Shown one piece after another: positions 32,452 to 43,893 of a stretch of DNA of 64,000 nt. Every line of letters starts with the position of its first letter. Position 1 is the first letter of the stretch. The notes below the pieces were generated by a model. The model saw only the letters and a list, made by a program, of their open reading frames with translations. It did not search any database and was not told where the DNA came from. A program made the position numbers and the translations under genes. Origin of the DNA: Plantago ovata. Its lineage: Eukaryota > Streptophyta > Magnoliopsida > Lamiales > Plantaginaceae. Location of the stretch: assembly GCA_028274465.1 (NCBI GenBank), contig CM051457.1, forward strand, positions 57,149,550-57,213,549. Direction: 5' to 3'.

Positions 32452-33114
32452 TTCGGTTTTCCAGGAGAAATAATATAGAACGAAAATAATAAATCAACTA
32501 TTGAAATATTATTTCTAAATACACAGTCAACATAACTAAACAACAAGGTCCTTTAGCTGTTTAGCTCCTTCACATATGCTTGCCCCCAAAACAAACATAC
32601 GGGTAATGTCCAACAAGTTACCGTAGTGGCCAAGATCCAAATCCATACTATGCTATACTCCAACGGGGGCTGGTCGCATAGCATAATATGACCGGTAGGA
32701 CTATCCAATTGCGTCACGCAACTCTTGGTTGTTAAATCTAATTTAACCTGATGCCCTACATATTGTACATATCGAGGTCGCTAGATACAATATGCAGTAA
32801 GTCATAACCATAGGCTTACTCTAATCTGACGATCACTGCGAGTCTGTAAGACGAGGTCGCCAATACAAGAAAACGCAATGAAAGTTCAGAATTAAAGCAC
32901 CCTATGGAAAGCATCTCATAAATACATACATATATATATATTTTTGTACTTATATTGGTTGGGGCTTGTCGCTTGAGGGTTGTTATCAGTCATCTACAAA
33001 CAAATAAGGGTGCCGCCTACCCATCATGCATGAGCGGTCTACACGTAATGGATGCCGCCTATCTATTCTAGTTCTAAACGCGGTCAAGCACATAATGGGT
33101 GCCGCCTACCCATA
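32452..33114 (-). other. RT-C 5' leader, gag-proximal part
   Basis: No ORF of note. Three copies of the GGGTGCCGCCTACCCAT motif or its variant lie at 33008-33024, 33050-33066 and 33097-33113. A fourth (43903-43919) is on the far side of RT-D. Each motif has GGGT/ACCC complementary ends. The last bases (CCATA, 33110-33114) are the left TSD of RT-D. Confidence 0.75.
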
Positions 33115-35678
33115 TGTAACGGTACCGGTTTTGAAAACAAAATATTTTCTTGAAAAAGGAAAATCAAAACAATACTTTAATAACAACGGTCGGCAATAAA
33201 TGCCAAAATAATCTTTGACGCTAACAATAATAAATAATATCCAATGACAACTCAAGTTCGAATGAATAACGAATGAAGACAATAAAAGTGTATCTTCTTA
33301 TTTTGAAAAGAAACCCGTGACACCCCAGACCCTTCTCTCAGTCGCTGGCATCCTAGTCACGCACATCCTCAGCAGCATCTGGAAGGAAGGAATTTTGAAA
33401 AACAGAAGAGTGTGAGATAAAGGATCTCAGTGAGGTTCTAAGTTAAAACAGAAAGTAAACAGTTTTAAAAACAAAATCCTTTTCAGAAAAACGAGCAAAC
33501 AGAACAGAACACATATAACAGATTAACAGAACAGATACGTTGTAGACCGTTGGTGCAGCCCGCCTTATTGCTCCTACTCCCAGAATGCCCTTATAACTCC
33601 CTCCAGAGGGTGCACGACTCCGGACAGAAACAGAAACCCCCGTGTACTTTGGGGAAACAGATCCTACGACCCTAATAGACCTCAGCGACTTCTGCCTCGC
33701 GCCTAAAAGGGAATAGACTAGGCCACGATCAAGCAAACCCGATAGTCCTCTACTACCCAAGTCTACCTAACCATAACCTAATCGACCGGTCACACAGAAA
33801 CATTGCAGATACAGAACAACAGATACAGATAGTTAACACCGAGAGGTGTTCCTGCAGAAAGGTCAGTACAGAACAGAGTAGCAATAAACAGAAATGTAAA
33901 AAGTCATACTTAGGACTTATACTTTTACGCGGAAGCATACAGTAAACAGTTTATAGTAATAGGTACAAACAATCACATAGCCTTCCAGTTTTTCGCAAAT
34001 ACTAGCTTTAGGGGTGAACACTCACCTTAACTTGCGAGCAAACGACCTTCAACAAGAAATGAGCTTTACGGGTTTACGGACAACGGAGAACCTAACAAGA
34101 AAGTACTAAACACACTTTAGAAGTCGAACGGACGGAAGGAAAAAGGTTGAAAAAGGAATGGTAAGTCGGGGTTCGGACTCGGGACCTCTAAGTTAGTCAA
34201 GCAAGGACCTAACCAACTAGGCTAGCAAGTCAAGTCAATACTAACTTACAAAAACAGAAACCAAGTTTAAAACATTTTTAGAAATTCTTTCGGTTATCAG
34301 ATTCTGGAAATTACCAAAATACCCTCAGTGGTAAATTGCAAGAAAAACCCTTTTCAAAAACAGACAAAACAAACAAACCAGAAGTTTTTCAACACTTAAC
34401 AGTCTTCTCAAAACAACAAGGTTTACGATAAAAGCTTACTGTCAGTCAACTACGGTCAACGGTAAAACTGCAAAAAGGTCCTTTAGGTTTTTAGGTTTCC
34501 CAAATCAGTCCACAAAAATCCAAAACAGTAACAACAAGGTCCAAAAGTCCTTTCGAGGTCAAACAGGAAATCAAATTCAACATACGAGGTCAAAAGTTTC
34601 ACAAGTCCAGCCAAACAGTAACTACAATAACAACCTAAGTCCCGGTTCTCGGTTCGAAATAAATAACAAGGTCAGATCGATCAAGGCAGAACCGTCCAAG
34701 GGTAATAAAGTCCAAAACAGAATACGAGTACGAGTTTCGAATCAAGAGCAGCAGTAAGAGAAATGAGATTTACCTTCGAATCGAAATAAAGGTTTGAACA
34801 ATCTGCAAATCGAATAAATCGAAAAGAAAATCAATCGAGATTCAAATCGAATTTGTAACCAAAATCGAATTCGAAACGGAAAGGTCAGAATCAACTTACT
34901 GATCGAGACCGGAAAGGTTACCGAACGGCGGCGAAACGGCGGCGATCGGGAGACAGAACGAACAGGGAACGCGATCGACCGGAACCACAGAGAAACGCGG
35001 CACAGCGATGAAACAGAGCGGACGGAAAGGCAAGGCGCGCGGCTCGGTGCGGCGGCGCTTGACGGAGCAGAACGGCGGCGGCGCGAAGAGCGGACCGGCG
35101 GACAGAGTGGCGCGGACGGAGGCGGCGAACGGAGAGACTCGCGGCGATCAGACAACAGGCGAATCGATCGATCGATCGACACGGCACGAACGGCGACGGC
35201 GGCAGTACTTGCGGCGGCGGCGGACGGGACCGGAACGGAAGGGCGGCGGTGGCGGATCGGAGAAAGGCAGCAGCAAACGAAGATTTCTTCTTCTCTCTCT
35301 TCTCTCCTTCTTCTTTCTCTTTTCTCTTTTTCTCTCTAACTTTCTTTCTTTCTTTCTCTCTTGTGTTTGACGGCTGGGAAAAGAATGAGGGTGGAGAAGA
35401 CTATTGACTAGGGTTAGGGTTAGCAAAATTGGGCCGGTCAACAGGCCAATTGACTGAGCTAGGAATTGGGCCAAACGAAAGGCTAAACCGATCAGATAGT
35501 CCAGCTTGATCCAAACGAAACGAAACGAACAAACTTACGCGAAATTAATTAACTAATTACCGAATAAATAATTTACTCTGATAATTAATTAACTAAAAAT
35601 AAATAATTAAATAATAAAATAATAATTAAATAAATAATTAAATAAATAATTAAATAATAAAAAAAACGGGTTGTTACA
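33115..35678 (-). repeat. RT-D 3' LTR
   Basis: 2564 bp, ending with an AT-rich tract and TTGTTACA. Contents include a tRNA-like A box/B box pair (34170-34224, minus), a GC-rich segment (34915-35270), a pyrimidine-rich run (35280-35362), and two telomere-type units at 35408-35421. The ORFs inside (for example 33443-33760 minus) are duplicated in the other LTR and are not gag-pol genes. Confidence 0.93.
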
Positions 35679-35697
35679 GTCTTCCCCCCTTAAAAGA
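35679..35697 (-). other. RT-D polypurine tract
   Basis: The minus strand reads CTTTTAAGGGGGGAAGAC next to the TGTAAC start of the 3' LTR. It overlaps the end of the pol frame (stop at 35690-35692). Confidence 0.88.
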
Positions 35698-37783
35698 ATT
35701 TGATCCCCAAATTCGCACCTGAAAAGTTGAAGAGCTCGGGATACTGCCGACGCATGTCATCCTCACTTTCCCAGGTTGCCTCCTCATACTGATGATTTCT
35801 CCACAACACCTTTACTTGCTTGATTTGTCGATTACGGAGCTGTTGTACCTTCTGGTCAAGAATACGAACCGGTTGCTCCACATACGACAAATCCTCCTCA
35901 ATGGTCACTTTCTCGGGTTGAATCACGTGCGACGGATCCGGATAATACTTCTTCAGTTGAGATACATGGAATAGATTATGAATTCCAGTAATAGTAGTGG
36001 GCAGTTGCAACCGATAAGCTACAATGCCAACTCTCTCAATGATCTCGTATGGACCCACATATCGCGGGTTCAGTTTAGCTCTACGACCCATACGAACAAT
36101 TCCCTTTCTCGGAGATAGCTTGAGAAAGACAAAATCACCAACTTCAAACTCCAGATCTCGCCTACGATTATCGACGTAACTCTTCTGTCGGCTTTGAGCA
36201 GTTCTCAGACGGTCTCGGATAAGTCTAACCTTTTCCAAGGCTTCTTGTATCATCTCGTTAAGAGTCCTCTCTCCAGCTACTGGTGTAGAAACTCGGTCCT
36301 CCAAATCCCAGTATAGTGGTGATCTACACTTCCGACCATACAGTGCCTCGAACGGTGCCATACCAATCGATGCTTGATAACTGTTGTTATAAGCATACTC
36401 CACCAATGGCAAATGCTGTGCCCAGCTTCCTTGGTGATCTAGCACACACAATCTCAGAAGATCTTCTAAAGTTTGAATGGTCCTTTCGGATTGACCATCT
36501 GTCTGCGGATGTGCTGCGGTACTAAAATTCAACTTAGTACCTAAGCCTTCATGTACTTGCTTCCAAAATCTCGAGACAAACTTCGGATCTCTATCAAAGA
36601 CAATGCTCACCGGAGTGCCATGAAGCCTGATTATCTCATCGCGATAGACTTCAGCTAATTTCTCGGATGTGTAGGTGGTTTTAACGGGTAGAAAATGTGC
36701 CGATTTTGTCAATCTATCGACAATAACCCAATCACTATCAAAACCACCCCTAGCTACCGGTAAACCAGTCACAAAATCCATAGTGATCATCTCCCATTTC
36801 CACTGTGGAATCTCGAGTGGCTGTAGTAAACCTCCCGGTTTCTGGTGCTCGGCCTTCACTTGCTGGCAGACCAAACAACTTTGCACAAACTGTGCAACAT
36901 CTCGTTTCATATAGGTCCACCAGTAAATCTTCTTCAAATCCTCGTACATCTTGTTTCCTCCAGGATGCATCGAATACTTAGACTTATGAGCTTCCTCCAA
37001 AATTAGTCGTCTAAGCTCTTCATCAGAAGGCACACACAATCTACCCTGAAACCTTAGAGCTCCATTCTCATCAATAGAGAATTTCGCATTTCGAGGCTCA
37101 GTAATATGTGCCTTGATATCTTGAAGCTCTCCGTCATGCTCTTGAGCCTCAAGAATCTTTCCCGCCAACTCATATCTCAAAGTGATATTGGCGAACATAC
37201 ACGACAATTTGGATACTTCGAGATTTGACACGTGTACCCTACGACTTAAGGCATCAGCGACCACATTGGCCTTACCAGGATGGTATCGAATGGTACAGGT
37301 GTAATCGCCCAGAAATTCCATCCATCGCCGTTGTCTCATGTTTAACTCCTTTTGGGTAAACATGTACTTCAAGCTCTTATGATCCGTGAGGATAGTGAAC
37401 TCAGGACCATAAAGATAGTGTCTCCACTTTCCCAACGCAAAGACTATAGCAGCTAGCTCAAGGTCATGGGTTAGGTAATTTCTTTCATATGGCTTCAGTT
37501 TTCTCGAAGCATATGCGATCACCTTTTCTCGTTGCATCAGTACACAACCCAAACCTTCCTTTGAAGCATCAGTGTAGACTATAAAGTCGTTGGTTCCCTC
37601 GGGAAGAGCTAGTATAGGGGCGGTGGTCAGCCTCTTCTTCAGCTCCTCGAAGCTTTCCTGACACTTGTCACTCCATACGAACTTAGGATTTTTCCCTGTT
37701 AAAGAGGACAAGGGTCCGGCTATCTTCGAATAATCCTTCACAAAACGGCGATAGTAACCAACCAGACCAAGAAAACTCCTCAC
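35690..37783 (-). CDS. pol: RT-D pol, C-terminal two thirds: RNase H, integrase, chromodomain
   Basis: A 697-codon open frame. It starts in the RT connection (RSFLGLVGYYRRFVKDYSK). RNase H: YTDASKEGLGCVLMQ, YLTHDLELAAIVFALGKWR, then TDHKSLKYM. Integrase: zinc-binding HPGGNKMYEDLKK and CLVCQQVKAEHQKPGG; core with aspartate in ITMDFVTGLP, aspartate in VFDRDPKF and glutamate in GQSERTIQTLED. It ends with GPYEIIERVGIVAYRLQLP and a chromodomain (VKVLWRNHQYEEATWE) near residues 650-680. The chromodomain, which directs integration to chromatin marks, is diagnostic of chromoviruses. It is separated from the upstream RT frame by a single TAA at 37796-37798, so this frame is only expressed if that stop is read through. 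Confidence 0.92.
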   Translation of the reverse strand: MRSFLGLVGYYRRFVKDYSKIAGPLSSLTGKNPKFVWSDKCQESFEELKKRLTTAPILALPEGTNDFIVYTDASKEGLGCVLMQREKVIAYASRKLKPYERNYLTHDLELAAIVFALGKWRHYLYGPEFTILTDHKSLKYMFTQKELNMRQRRWMEFLGDYTCTIRYHPGKANVVADALSRRVHVSNLEVSKLSCMFANITLRYELAGKILEAQEHDGELQDIKAHITEPRNAKFSIDENGALRFQGRLCVPSDEELRRLILEEAHKSKYSMHPGGNKMYEDLKKIYWWTYMKRDVAQFVQSCLVCQQVKAEHQKPGGLLQPLEIPQWKWEMITMDFVTGLPVARGGFDSDWVIVDRLTKSAHFLPVKTTYTSEKLAEVYRDEIIRLHGTPVSIVFDRDPKFVSRFWKQVHEGLGTKLNFSTAAHPQTDGQSERTIQTLEDLLRLCVLDHQGSWAQHLPLVEYAYNNSYQASIGMAPFEALYGRKCRSPLYWDLEDRVSTPVAGERTLNEMIQEALEKVRLIRDRLRTAQSRQKSYVDNRRRDLEFEVGDFVFLKLSPRKGIVRMGRRAKLNPRYVGPYEIIERVGIVAYRLQLPTTITGIHNLFHVSQLKKYYPDPSHVIQPEKVTIEEDLSYVEQPVRILDQKVQQLRNRQIKQVKVLWRNHQYEEATWESEDDMRRQYPELFNFSGANLGIKFF

Positions 37784-37795
37784 TTCAGTGACGGA

Positions 37796-38920
37796 TTAGG
37801 GTCTCTTCCAATTGACTATCGACTCAATCTTCGATGGGTCAACCTCCAAACCTTCTCCAGAGATAATGTGCCCTAAGAAGGCTACTTTATCTAGCCAAAA
37901 TTCACACTTGCTGAATTTGGCATACAATTTGTTGTTCTGAAGAGTTTCCAAGACAATTCGAAGATGTTTCTCATGATCTTCTTCAGATTTTGAGTAAACG
38001 AGAATGTCATCGATGAAAAAAACAACAAATTGATCTAGATACGGCTGAAAAACTCGGTGCATCAAATCCATGAACACAGCCGGGGCATTCGTAAGGCCAA
38101 ACGGCATCACTACGAACTCGTAATGACCATACCTCGAATTCAGGGCAGTCTTAGGTATGTCTTCTTCCCTTACCCTAACTTGATAATAGCCTTGTCGCAG
38201 ATCAAGATTTGAGTAAACCTTCGAACCTTCCAACTGATCGAAAAGTTCCTCAATACGGGGCAGGGGGTACATGTTCTTGACCGTGACTTGATTCAAGCCT
38301 CGATAGTCGATGCACATCCTCATAGTACCATCCTTCTTCTTCACGAACAGAACCGGTGATCCCAAAGGTGACGAACTAGGTCTCACAAAACCGTTATCCA
38401 CCAGATCTTGCAGTTGAGTCTTCAGCTCCTTAAGCTCAGCAGGTGCCATCCTATACGGTGACTTTGATATCGGTGCAGTGCCAGGTACAAGATCAATGCT
38501 AAACTCCACTTCTCGTTCAGGGGGTACGGAATCCAGCTTCTCAGGGAAAGCACCCTTGAACTCCTTAACCACCCTGACTTCCTCGATTTTTGGCTGATCT
38601 TTGGGTTTATTGATCAGATACGCCAAAAAGCAGGTAGCACCCTTCACGTACAGCCTCCTAGCTTCCATGGCAGACAGTAAAAACTTCTCATCCTTTCTCT
38701 TATCTCCCTTCCATACGACTTTCTCCTCTCCAGGTTTTCCCAGGGATATTGCCTTGGTTCGACAATTCAGTTGCGCGTAGTGCTCGGACAGCCAATCCAT
38801 ACCCAGAATAACATCGTAGGTCGATAGAGGTAGAAATATAAGGTCAGCAGGGAAAGTTCTTCCTAGGATGGAAATCTCGCATCGCTCAACGAACTTCTTA
38901 GTGATTAGACTAGCTCCCAA
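37796..38920 (-). CDS. pol: RT-D pol, protease end and reverse transcriptase
   Basis: A 374-codon frame. The first codon called is a TTG in frame with [10 protein letters not shown], so it continues from the protease across a frameshift near 38930. Protease end: [85 protein letters not shown], the first catalytic aspartate in [31 protein letters not shown], and [15 protein letters not shown] with the catalytic pair (FIDD). It ends with [19 protein letters not shown] and a TAA stop at 37796-37798 after NWKRP, where related elements continue. One nonsense codon therefore splits pol. Confidence 0.9.
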   Translation of the reverse strand: MGASLITKKFVERCEISILGRTFPADLIFLPLSTYDVILGMDWLSEHYAQLNCRTKAISLGKPGEEKVVWKGDKRKDEKFLLSAMEARRLYVKGATCFLAYLINKPKDQPKIEEVRVVKEFKGAFPEKLDSVPPEREVEFSIDLVPGTAPISKSPYRMAPAELKELKTQLQDLVDNGFVRPSSSPLGSPVLFVKKKDGTMRMCIDYRGLNQVTVKNMYPLPRIEELFDQLEGSKVYSNLDLRQGYYQVRVREEDIPKTALNSRYGHYEFVVMPFGLTNAPAVFMDLMHRVFQPYLDQFVVFFIDDILVYSKSEEDHEKHLRIVLETLQNNKLYAKFSKCEFWLDKVAFLGHIISGEGLEVDPSKIESIVNWKRP

Positions 38921-40235
38921 AGGCGTACATACTTATAAAAGCGTAGGGTAGTACTTTGTATGGTAAAACGAGTGATTCAGCAAATACTTCAGCAATAAAT
39001 GAATGCGTTGCACCAGGATCAAATAAAGCTTTAGAAGAAGTTTGAGCGATCAGTAGCGTACCTTCAACCACATTTGCGGTGTCAGGAACTTCATGACCGC
39101 CTATGCGGAAAACTCGGGGCTTTGCCATAGTACCCTTTCCATCATTTCTCGGAGCATAGTCTCCTGGCCTTCCTCCCTTGACAATGGCATGACGGTTCGG
39201 ACAGTGGCTAATCTTGTGATCCTTACTCCCACAAGCCAAGCATAAGCCCTGTCTTTTCCAGCAGTTGTGCTCATCGTGGTTCACTCCTCCATAGTAGTTG
39301 CAGTTCTTCCTTGCCTGGGATGACTGCCCAGACCCTCCAGTAGTGTTGCGAGAACGGTTGTCATGCTGAGTACGGGAATACTTCGCCGGCGGTGCCTGAT
39401 ATCCCGATTGATATCCTCCTCGATTTTCCCTCTTATAACCAGATTGGCTTCCTCCTCCATGGCTCCCAGAAGAACTAGAGTAGTTCCTCTTGCTCGAGTA
39501 TGGCTTGTCAGCCATCTTAATCTCCTTGAGACCACTCTCTACCTCGGAGGCGAGTTCGACAGCCTTGAGATAGGTAGGCATATTGGTCCCAAATAGACTG
39601 TACCGGATCTCAGAGTTGAGTCCCTTCACAAAGTGACGAACCTTCTCTCGTTCATCATCCTGGAAATGCGGCACGTACTTCAGTAACCGGGTAAACTCCG
39701 AGTGATAGTCGGCAACATCCATGTTCCCTTGCACCAAAGCTTGGAATTCATCTCTCCGGTTCTCGCGAACCAGGCGAGGTACGTACTTGTCCATGAAGTC
39801 CTTGGTGAAATTCTCCCAGGTACGAGCAACTCCCTCTTGTCTCCATCTTGCATTCACGGTTCTCCACCAGTTCCTGGCGGCTCCCACGAACTGGAAAGCA
39901 GCAATCTCGATCTTCCTCTCGTCTGGATAGTGCAGGATCGAGAATAAGTTCTCCATACCTTCGATCCAGAGCTCAGCCTTACGGGGATCTGGTGTTCCCT
40001 CGAACCTCTCAGGATGGAATCGAGTGAATCGCTCTGCAACTTGATCGATGGTCTGGATCGGTGGTGGTGGCGGAGGAGCTGGCTGAACAGGTGGTGCTGG
40101 TGCTCCAGCGCGGCGAATGGTTTCGCTGAAATTCCCCAGAGCAGCGATGATACGGTCCACTTGGTCTCCATTTTCAGCGTGCTGATCGTCTCCACTTCCA
40201 TTGCTGCTGGCACCACGAGTGTTTCTGCGACTCAT
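38910..40235 (-). CDS. gag: RT-D gag and protease start
   Basis: ATG at 40235 ([13 protein letters not shown]); the frame is open further upstream only through non-ATG codons. The N terminus has a proline run ([10 protein letters not shown]). The Gag core is [39 protein letters not shown], then [30 protein letters not shown], which is textbook chromovirus Gag. A glycine-serine-arginine-rich linker precedes zinc-binding cysteines ([30 protein letters not shown]). The C-terminal part is protease with [11 protein letters not shown]; the usual DSG/DTG reads DPG. The frame ends at 38910 after a frameshift relative to the downstream pol frame. It would form the capsid; the DPG change probably disables the protease. 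Confidence 0.9.
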   Translation of the reverse strand: MSRRNTRGASSNGSGDDQHAENGDQVDRIIAALGNFSETIRRAGAPAPPVQPAPPPPPPIQTIDQVAERFTRFHPERFEGTPDPRKAELWIEGMENLFSILHYPDERKIEIAAFQFVGAARNWWRTVNARWRQEGVARTWENFTKDFMDKYVPRLVRENRRDEFQALVQGNMDVADYHSEFTRLLKYVPHFQDDEREKVRHFVKGLNSEIRYSLFGTNMPTYLKAVELASEVESGLKEIKMADKPYSSKRNYSSSSGSHGGGSQSGYKRENRGGYQSGYQAPPAKYSRTQHDNRSRNTTGGSGQSSQARKNCNYYGGVNHDEHNCWKRQGLCLACGSKDHKISHCPNRHAIVKGGRPGDYAPRNDGKGTMAKPRVFRIGGHEVPDTANVVEGTLLIAQTSSKALFDPGATHSFIAEVFAESLVLPYKVLPYAFISMYAFGS

Positions 40236-40604
40236 TCTAACAAAGGGCACTACTTAGAAGTTGATTTAACAACCTCGAATCTCTAACTTAGAAAAGAGCA
40301 GAAAAACAAAGAACTAAGGCCAGTACTTAATCTTCTACAACAGGTATAAACTGAGCAGTGAAGAAGAAAACATGCCTTGAACTTTAAAACAAAAAGCAAA
40401 AACAGAAAATAACGAAGTCTCAAAACAGCCAAGCATGCAATAAAACAAAAGAAAAACGGTCTCTACTCGTCCTAGCGAGGAAAACAGAAAACCACAGAGT
40501 CAAGTAAACGGAAAAGCATAAGCAGTCTCAGTCGGCTGAACTAAAAGAAAAACTCGCTTGGCAGAAACAAAGAAGTTCGGTACGAGCTCGAAAAGGAAAC
40601 TATC

Positions 40605-41051
40605 CTAATAAGCGTCCTCGCTATCATCCTCGGAACGTCGCTCAGGCACGTGAGCATCTCCTCCTTCTTCCTCAGAGGGGTCCTCCTCGGGATCTTCTTC
40701 GGATTCTTCTTCGTCTTCACTCTTTCCTCTACGGGATGGTCCGCAACCCTCGGGGAACGTCCTCCGAGCCTTCCTCCAGCGAATCCGGTTGCCAACGTTG
40801 GACGCGGTTAACGAAACAAAACCAGAGTGCTCCTTTGCGGCGCGTAAAGCTGTCTTCAGAAATCCGATCTCCGCTTCCTTCGTTGCTATCACATCTCGAA
40901 GCTTAAAGTTCTCCAGCCAGTAGTGATCACGTTCATGCACGACCCTATCCATCACGAATCCAGGGTAAACGCCAACAACAGGAACGGAGGTATACGGGTT
41001 AAATTCTCCTTCGACTAGGCGATAACGAATAACCCTCTTCTCAGAACTCAT
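40605..41051 (-). CDS. Small ORF upstream of gag in RT-D
   Basis: 148 codons from ATG 41051, in sense, between the primer site (41323) and gag (40235). It starts MSSEKRVIRYRLVEGEFNPY. A central stretch (DHYWLENFKLRDVIATKEAE, IGFLKTALRAAKE) is predicted helical and could form a short coiled coil. A basic segment (RIRWRKARRTFPEG) follows, then a strongly acidic tail (EEESEEDPEEDPSEEEGGD). It is uninterrupted while gag and pol carry lesions. I do not recognise the family. Extra ORFs in the leader of plant gypsy elements are known, but I cannot say whether this one has been described. It might be a plant-element-specific accessory protein or a chance frame in a GC-richer leader. Confidence 0.55.
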   Translation of the reverse strand: MSSEKRVIRYRLVEGEFNPYTSVPVVGVYPGFVMDRVVHERDHYWLENFKLRDVIATKEAEIGFLKTALRAAKEHSGFVSLTASNVGNRIRWRKARRTFPEGCGPSRRGKSEDEEESEEDPEEDPSEEEGGDAHVPERRSEDDSEDAY

Positions 41052-41311
41052 ACCTATCTGTAAGCACACGCGTAGTTAACTAGTTAATAACTACGTCAGA
41101 ATCAAACAACCACGGAAGGTCAACAGTTTCAGAACGGGTCGGAGGTAGTCAGAAACAGAACAGAGAAGATGAAGAAACGGTTCAAGGTTAGTACGTAAGA
41201 CTCGAATCAGAAAAGCAACAGAAAATACAAGACCTAACCAGCGACTCGGACCCTCACACACACCCCAAAGGTCAAAAGATCCTATCCTAGCAAGCTCGAG
41301 TTTGAACTCAA

Positions 41312-41323
41312 GCTCTGATACCA
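41312..41323 (-). other. RT-D primer-binding site
   Basis: The minus strand reads TGGTATCAGAGC two bases after the LTR end. This initiator-methionine tRNA site is usual for chromoviruses and confirms the minus orientation. Confidence 0.9.
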
Positions 41324-41325
41324 AC

Positions 41326-43888
41326 TATAACGGTACCGGTTTTAAAAACAAAATATTTTCTTGAAAAAGGAAAATCGAAACAATACTTTAATAACAACGG
41401 TCGGCAATAAATGCCAAAATAATCTTTGACGCTAACAATAATAAATAATATCCAATGACAACTCAAGTTCGAATGAATAACGAATGAAGACAATAAAAGT
41501 GTATCTTCTTATTTTGAAAAGAAACCCGTGACACCCCAGACCCTTCTCTCAGTCGCTGGCATCCTAGTCACGCACATCCTCAGCAGCATCTGGAAGGAAG
41601 GAATTTTGAAAAACAGAAGAGTGTGAGATAAAGGATCTCAGTGAGGTTCTAAGTTAAAACAGAAAGTAAACAGTTTTAAAAACAAAATCCTTTTCAGAAA
41701 AACGAGCAAACAGAACAGAACACATATAACAGATTAACAGAACAGATACGTTGTAGACCGTTGGTGCAGCCCGCCTTATTGCTCCTACTCCCAGAATGCC
41801 CTTATAACTCCCTCCAGAGGGTGCACGACTCCGGACAGAAACAGAAACCCCCGTGTACTTTGGGGAAACAGATCCTACGACCCTAATAGACCTCAGCGAC
41901 TTCTGCCTCGCGCCTAAAAGGGAATAGACTAGGCCACGATCAAGCAAACCCGATAGTCCTCTACTACCCAAGTCTACCTAACCATAACCTAATCGACCGG
42001 TCACACAGAAACATTGCAGATACAGAACAACAGATACAGATAGTTAACACCGAGAGGTGTTCCTGCAGAAAGGTCAGTACAGAACAGAGTAGCAATAAAC
42101 AGAAATGTAAAAAGTCATACTTAGGACTTATACTTTTACGCGGAAGCATACAGTAAACAGTTTATAGTAATAGGTACAAACAATCACATAGCCTTCCAGT
42201 TTTTCGCAAATACTAGCTTTAGGGGTGAACACTCACCTTAACTTGCGAGCAAACGACCTTCAACAAGAAATGAGCTTTACGGGTTTACGGACAACGGAGA
42301 ACCTAACAAGAAAGTACTAAACACACTTTAGAAGTCGAACGGACGGAAGGAAAAAGGTTGAAAAAGGAATGGTAAGTCGGGGTTCGGACTCGGGACCTCT
42401 AAGTTAGTCAAGCAAGGACCTAACCAACTAGGCTAGCAAGTCAAGTCAATACTAACTTACAAAAACAGAAACCAAGTTTAAAACATTTTTAGAAATTCTT
42501 TCGGTTATCAGATTCTGGAAATTACCAAAATACCCTCAGTGGTAAATTGCAAGAAAAACCCTTTTCAAAAACAGACAAAACAAACAAACCAGAAGTTTTT
42601 CAACACTTAACAGTCTTCTCAAAACAACAAGGTTTACGATAAAAGCTTACTGTCAGTCAACTACGGTCAACGGTAAAACTGCAAAAAGGTCCTTTAGGTT
42701 TTTAGGTTTCCCAAATCAGTCCACAAAAATCCAAAACAGTAACAACAAGGTCCAAAAGTCCTTTCGAGGTCAAACAGGAAATCAAATTCAACATACGAGG
42801 TCAAAAGTTTCACAAGTCCAGCCAAACAGTAACTACACTAACAACCTAAGTCCCGGTTCTCGGTTCGAAATAAATAACAAGGTCAGATCAATCAAGGCAG
42901 AACCGTCCAAGGGTAAAAAAGTCCAAAACATAACACGAGTACGAGTTTCGAATCAAGAGCAGCAGTAAGAGAAACGAGATTTACCTTCGAATCGAAATAA
43001 AGGTTTGAACAATCTGCAAATCGAATAAATCGAAAAGAAAATCAATCGAGATTCAAATCGAATTTGTAACCAAAATAGAATTCGAAACGGAAAGGTCAGA
43101 ATCAACTTACTGATCGAGACCGGAAAGGTAACCGAACGGCGGCGAAACGGCGGCGATCGGGAGACAGAACGGACAGGGAACGCGATCGATCGGAACCACA
43201 GAGAAACGCGGCGCGGCAACGAAACAAAGCGGACGGAACAGCAAGGCGCGCGGCTCGGTGCGGCGACGCTTGACGGAGCAGAACAGCGGCGGCGCGACGA
43301 GCGGACCGGCGGACAGAGTGGCGCGGACGGAGGCGGCGAACGGAGAGACTCGCGGCGATCAGACAACAGGCGAATCGATCGATCGATCGACACGGCACGA
43401 ACGGCGACGACGGCAATACTTGCGGCGGCGGCGGACGGGACCGGAACGGAAGGGCGGCGGCGGCGGATCGGAGAAAGGCAGCAGCAACCGGAGATTTCTT
43501 CTTCTCTCTCTTCTCTCCTTCTTCTTTCTCTTTTCTCTTTTTCTCTCTAACTTTCTTTCTTTCTTTCTCTCTTGTGTTTGACGGCTGGGAAAAGAATGAG
43601 GGTGGAGAAGACTATTGACTAGGGTTAGGGTTAGCAAAATTGGGCCGGTCAACAGGCCAATTGACTGAGCTAGGAATTGGGCCAAACGAAAGGCTAAACC
43701 GATCAGATAGTCCAACTTGATCCAAACGAAACGAAACGAACAAACTTACGCGAAATTAATTAACTAATTACCGAATAAATAATTTACTCTGATAATTAAT
43801 TAACTAAAATAAATAATTAAATAATAAAATAATAATTAAATAAATAATTAAATAAATAATTAAATAATATAAAAAACGGGGTGTTACA
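41326..43888 (-). repeat. RT-D 5' LTR
   Basis: Partner of 33115-35678. Its right end is GTGTTACA. The left terminus reads TATAAC instead of TGTAAC, a G-to-A change in the terminal dinucleotide. Otherwise it matches the 3' copy closely, including the A/B-box pair, the GC-rich block and the telomere-type units. Confidence 0.93.
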
Positions 43889-43893
43889 CCATA

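Larger units (their letters stand above)
33115..43888 (-). mobile_element. RT-D: chromovirus (Tekay/Del-like) Ty3/gypsy element in the RT-C leader
   Basis: LTRs at 33115-35678 and 41326-43888 (about 2.56 kb each) read TGTAAC...GTTACA on the plus strand, with perfect 5-bp TSD CCATA (33110-33114, 43889-43893). Primer site (initiator Met type) 41312-41323; purine tract 35679-35697. On minus: a small ORF upstream of gag, gag-protease, RT, RNase H, integrase with a C-terminal chromodomain. The LTRs differ at few positions. The coding region has one frameshift and one nonsense codon that I can see, so it is the youngest insertion of the nest, consistent with its innermost place. Confidence 0.93.

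Noticed and set aside
33443..33760. 105-codon minus ORF, identical to 41654-41971
   Set aside because: The identity is only because both are the two RT-D LTRs; there is no homology to known proteins that I recognise, so I do not count it as a gene.
35008..35370. Arg-rich plus ORF in the RT-D LTR (also 43258-43581)
   Set aside because: It lies antisense in a GC-rich LTR segment followed by a pyrimidine tract; compositional artefact.
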